Shown: in pieces, positions 6,446 to 7,113 of the stretch | Position numbering within the stretch: position 1 is the first letter of the stretch | Layout: each line of letters starts with the position of its first letter | Assembly (NCBI GenBank): GCA_031259795.1 | Contig: JAIRLA010000070.1 | Location: 1-7,113, forward strand | From: Azoarcus sp. | GTDB taxonomy: Bacteria > Pseudomonadota > Gammaproteobacteria > Burkholderiales > Rhodocyclaceae | DNA: 7,113 bases | Direction: 5' to 3' | Notes under the pieces: generated by a model | What the model was told of the DNA's origin: nothing | Seen by the model: only the letters and a program-made list of their open reading frames with translations | The model's database searches: none | Made by a program: the position numbers and the translations under genes

Positions 6446-6469
6446 CCCTCCCCCGCAAGCGGGGGAGGG
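6446..6469. repeat. Perfect 11-bp hairpin between the two repeat copies
   Basis: CCCTCCCCCGC (6446-6456) and GCGGGGGAGGG (6459-6469) pair perfectly around AA. Just before it CGCCC-TTC-GGGCG (6433-6445) forms a second small stem. Such C-rich/G-rich palindromes are common dispersed intergenic elements in GC-rich proteobacteria. No T-tract follows, so I do not call it a terminator. Confidence 0.8.
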
Positions 6470-6503
6470 GAGTTCATCGGACGGAGGAAATCCCTCGGAA
6501 GAA

Positions 6504-6646
6504 CTCGTCATTGCGAGGAGCGAAGCGACGTGGCAATCCAGTTCCTTCCATACGGAGCAAATCGACGCTGTTTTCTTTGGCGGTGGGGAATGGACAGGCG
6601 TCCCGCTCCTTCCTCCCCTTTTAATCAGCGGCGCTACGCGCCGGAT
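6504..6646 (+). repeat. Interspersed repeat, copy B (143 bp)
   Basis: This is the second direct copy, 232 bp after copy A. Differences from copy A include GCGAAGC for GCGCAGC, GCAAATC for GCGAAGC, one fewer C in the C-run, and the TAC hairpin loop. With the inverted head at 6654-6692 it makes a 189-bp unit (6504-6692) bounded by perfect 39-bp inverted repeats. Confidence 0.85.
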
Positions 6647-6653
6647 AGAACGC

Positions 6654-6692
6654 ACTGGATTGCCACGTCGCTTCGCTCCTCGCAATGACGAG
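6654..6692 (-). repeat. Inverted 39-bp copy of the repeat head
   Basis: The stretch from ACTGGATTGCCACG to CAATGACGAG is the exact reverse complement of 6504-6542 in copy B over 39 nt. It differs from copy A at one position in that stretch. It closes the right end of the possible MITE-like unit. Confidence 0.9.
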
Positions 6693-6714
6693 GGGGAGGA
6701 CTGTCGCGGCGACT

Positions 6715-6749
6715 GGCGTTTTGCCATTCTTCCGTCCCCCTTTTTATCA
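6715..6749 (+). repeat. Possible decayed repeat fragment
   Basis: The segment GGCGTTTTGCC up to CCCCCTTTTTATCA resembles the right half of copies A and B (GGCGTCCCGC up to CCCCCTTTTAATCA). The likeness is partial and was judged by eye. The stop codon of the toxin remnant lies at its edge. Confidence 0.35.
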
Positions 6750-6975
6750 AGGATGGGATAAGGCCCGTTGTATGCGGAGCGGGTCGCTTCGGCAATCTGA
6801 GCACACGCCAGTTCTGGATGTCGTCTTCGTTCAGGCGGTAGTAGATGGCGAAGAGAAAGCGTTTTGCCAGCGCGCGGTGATGGCCGAAATGCTGTTCATG
6901 GACGCCCGCGTGGAGGAGCAGCGCGTCGATGTCGGCAAAGAGGCTGTCGAGAAAATAGTCGCCAAGCCCTGCTTG
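6747..6975 (-). pseudogene. RelE/ParE-type toxin gene remnant, headless and frameshifted
   Basis: Minus-strand codons from 6975 to 6799 read QAGLGDYFLDSLFADIDAL, then FGHHRALAKRFLFAIYYRL and NEDDIQNWRVL. This is the typical C-terminal half of plasmid-stabilisation (RelE/ParE superfamily) toxins, including the KRFPFAIYYR-like core strand. After VL the frame breaks. Skipping the A at 6798 restores DCRSDP, the expected family ending (DCRxDP), and continues to TGA at 6749-6747. The N-terminal 25 or so residues are missing: an in-frame TAG (6978-6976) stands directly before the homology, and foreign coding sequence lies upstream. No antitoxin gene is visible. The remnant cannot make an active toxin. 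I am confident of the family from the motifs, less so of the exact break point. Confidence 0.75.
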
Positions 6976-7113
6976 CTACGTATAGATACATGCAAACTTT
7001 TCTTGCCAAGCTGCAAAAACTTCCGGTTTGGTGAGCGAACACCACAAACGGATGGTCAAATCCACCATTTCCTTGCTCTTTGAGACAACCTTGGTTCGTC
7101 GCGTAAATCGTCC
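6976..7113 (-). CDS. C-terminal fragment of a probable IS1-family transposase (runs off the window)
   Basis: The frame is open from the window edge (7113) to TAG at 6978-6976, giving 45 residues. The stretch RFTRRTKVVSKSKEMVD resembles the C-terminus of IS1-family transposases as I remember them (R-L-A-R-K-T, then S-K-S-x-E-M-x-D). It is followed by a longer tail, TIRLWCSLTKPEVF and AAWQEKF, ending IYT. The catalytic residues would lie beyond the window, so the element cannot be judged intact or broken. The TAG directly abuts the toxin remnant, so the element, or a deletion it caused, probably removed the toxin's head. I see no terminal inverted repeat or target duplication, because only one end is present. 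It could be another protein with a similar tail. Confidence 0.55.
   Translation of the reverse strand, partial: GRFTRRTKVVSKSKEMVDLTIRLWCSLTKPEVFAAWQEKFACIYT

Noticed and set aside
6223..6692. Possible CRISPR array
   Set aside because: Repeat units differ in length and orientation, spacing is irregular, copies are interspersed-repeat type and no cas gene is near.
6685..7083. Plus-strand 132-residue frame at the right end
   Set aside because: It is the reverse complement of the toxin remnant and the IS1-like tail, whose motifs are clear on the minus strand.

Overview
The window reads as chromosomal DNA from a GC-rich betaproteobacterium, perhaps close to Rhodocyclales or Azoarcus. This rests on the glyA-nrdR-ribD gene order and on the close match of the SHMT and NrdR sequences to what I remember of that group; it is inference, not a database result. 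All genes I accept lie on the minus strand, so the biological reading order runs from the right end to the left. Long plus-strand open frames opposite ribD and glyA are GC-rich antisense shadows.

Right end (about 6061-7113): a degraded, repeat-rich intergenic region. At the extreme right is the C-terminal tail of a protein that looks like an IS1-family transposase. It ends at a TAG and abuts the headless, frameshifted remnant of a RelE/ParE-type toxin gene. Next come two direct copies (143-144 bp) of an interspersed repeat, a 39-bp inverted copy of the repeat head, short tandem head copies and a strong 11-bp hairpin. Copy B and the inverted head together look like a 189-bp MITE-like unit.

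Middle (about 1947-6050): housekeeping and metabolic genes. A complete NADPH-type aldo/keto reductase is followed by a 293-bp spacer bounded by 14-bp inverted repeats. Then come glyA (serine hydroxymethyltransferase), nrdR (regulator of ribonucleotide reductase genes) and ribD (riboflavin deaminase/reductase). nrdR and ribD overlap by 20 bp. The three genes link one-carbon, deoxynucleotide and flavin metabolism and probably form one transcription unit.

Left end (1-1720): two genes with visibly lower GC and a different character. The first carries an N-terminal peptidoglycan-binding-like segment, a low-complexity linker and a C-terminal DUF5675 domain. The second, 27 bp downstream, is an exported protein with a C-terminal SH3b-like domain. 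They replace the riboflavin genes often found after ribD and look like an acquired two-gene cell-wall-directed cassette. An effector plus periplasmic partner is possible but unproven. This pair is the best candidate for something undescribed here. I see no tRNA, rRNA, CRISPR array or recognisable riboswitch.
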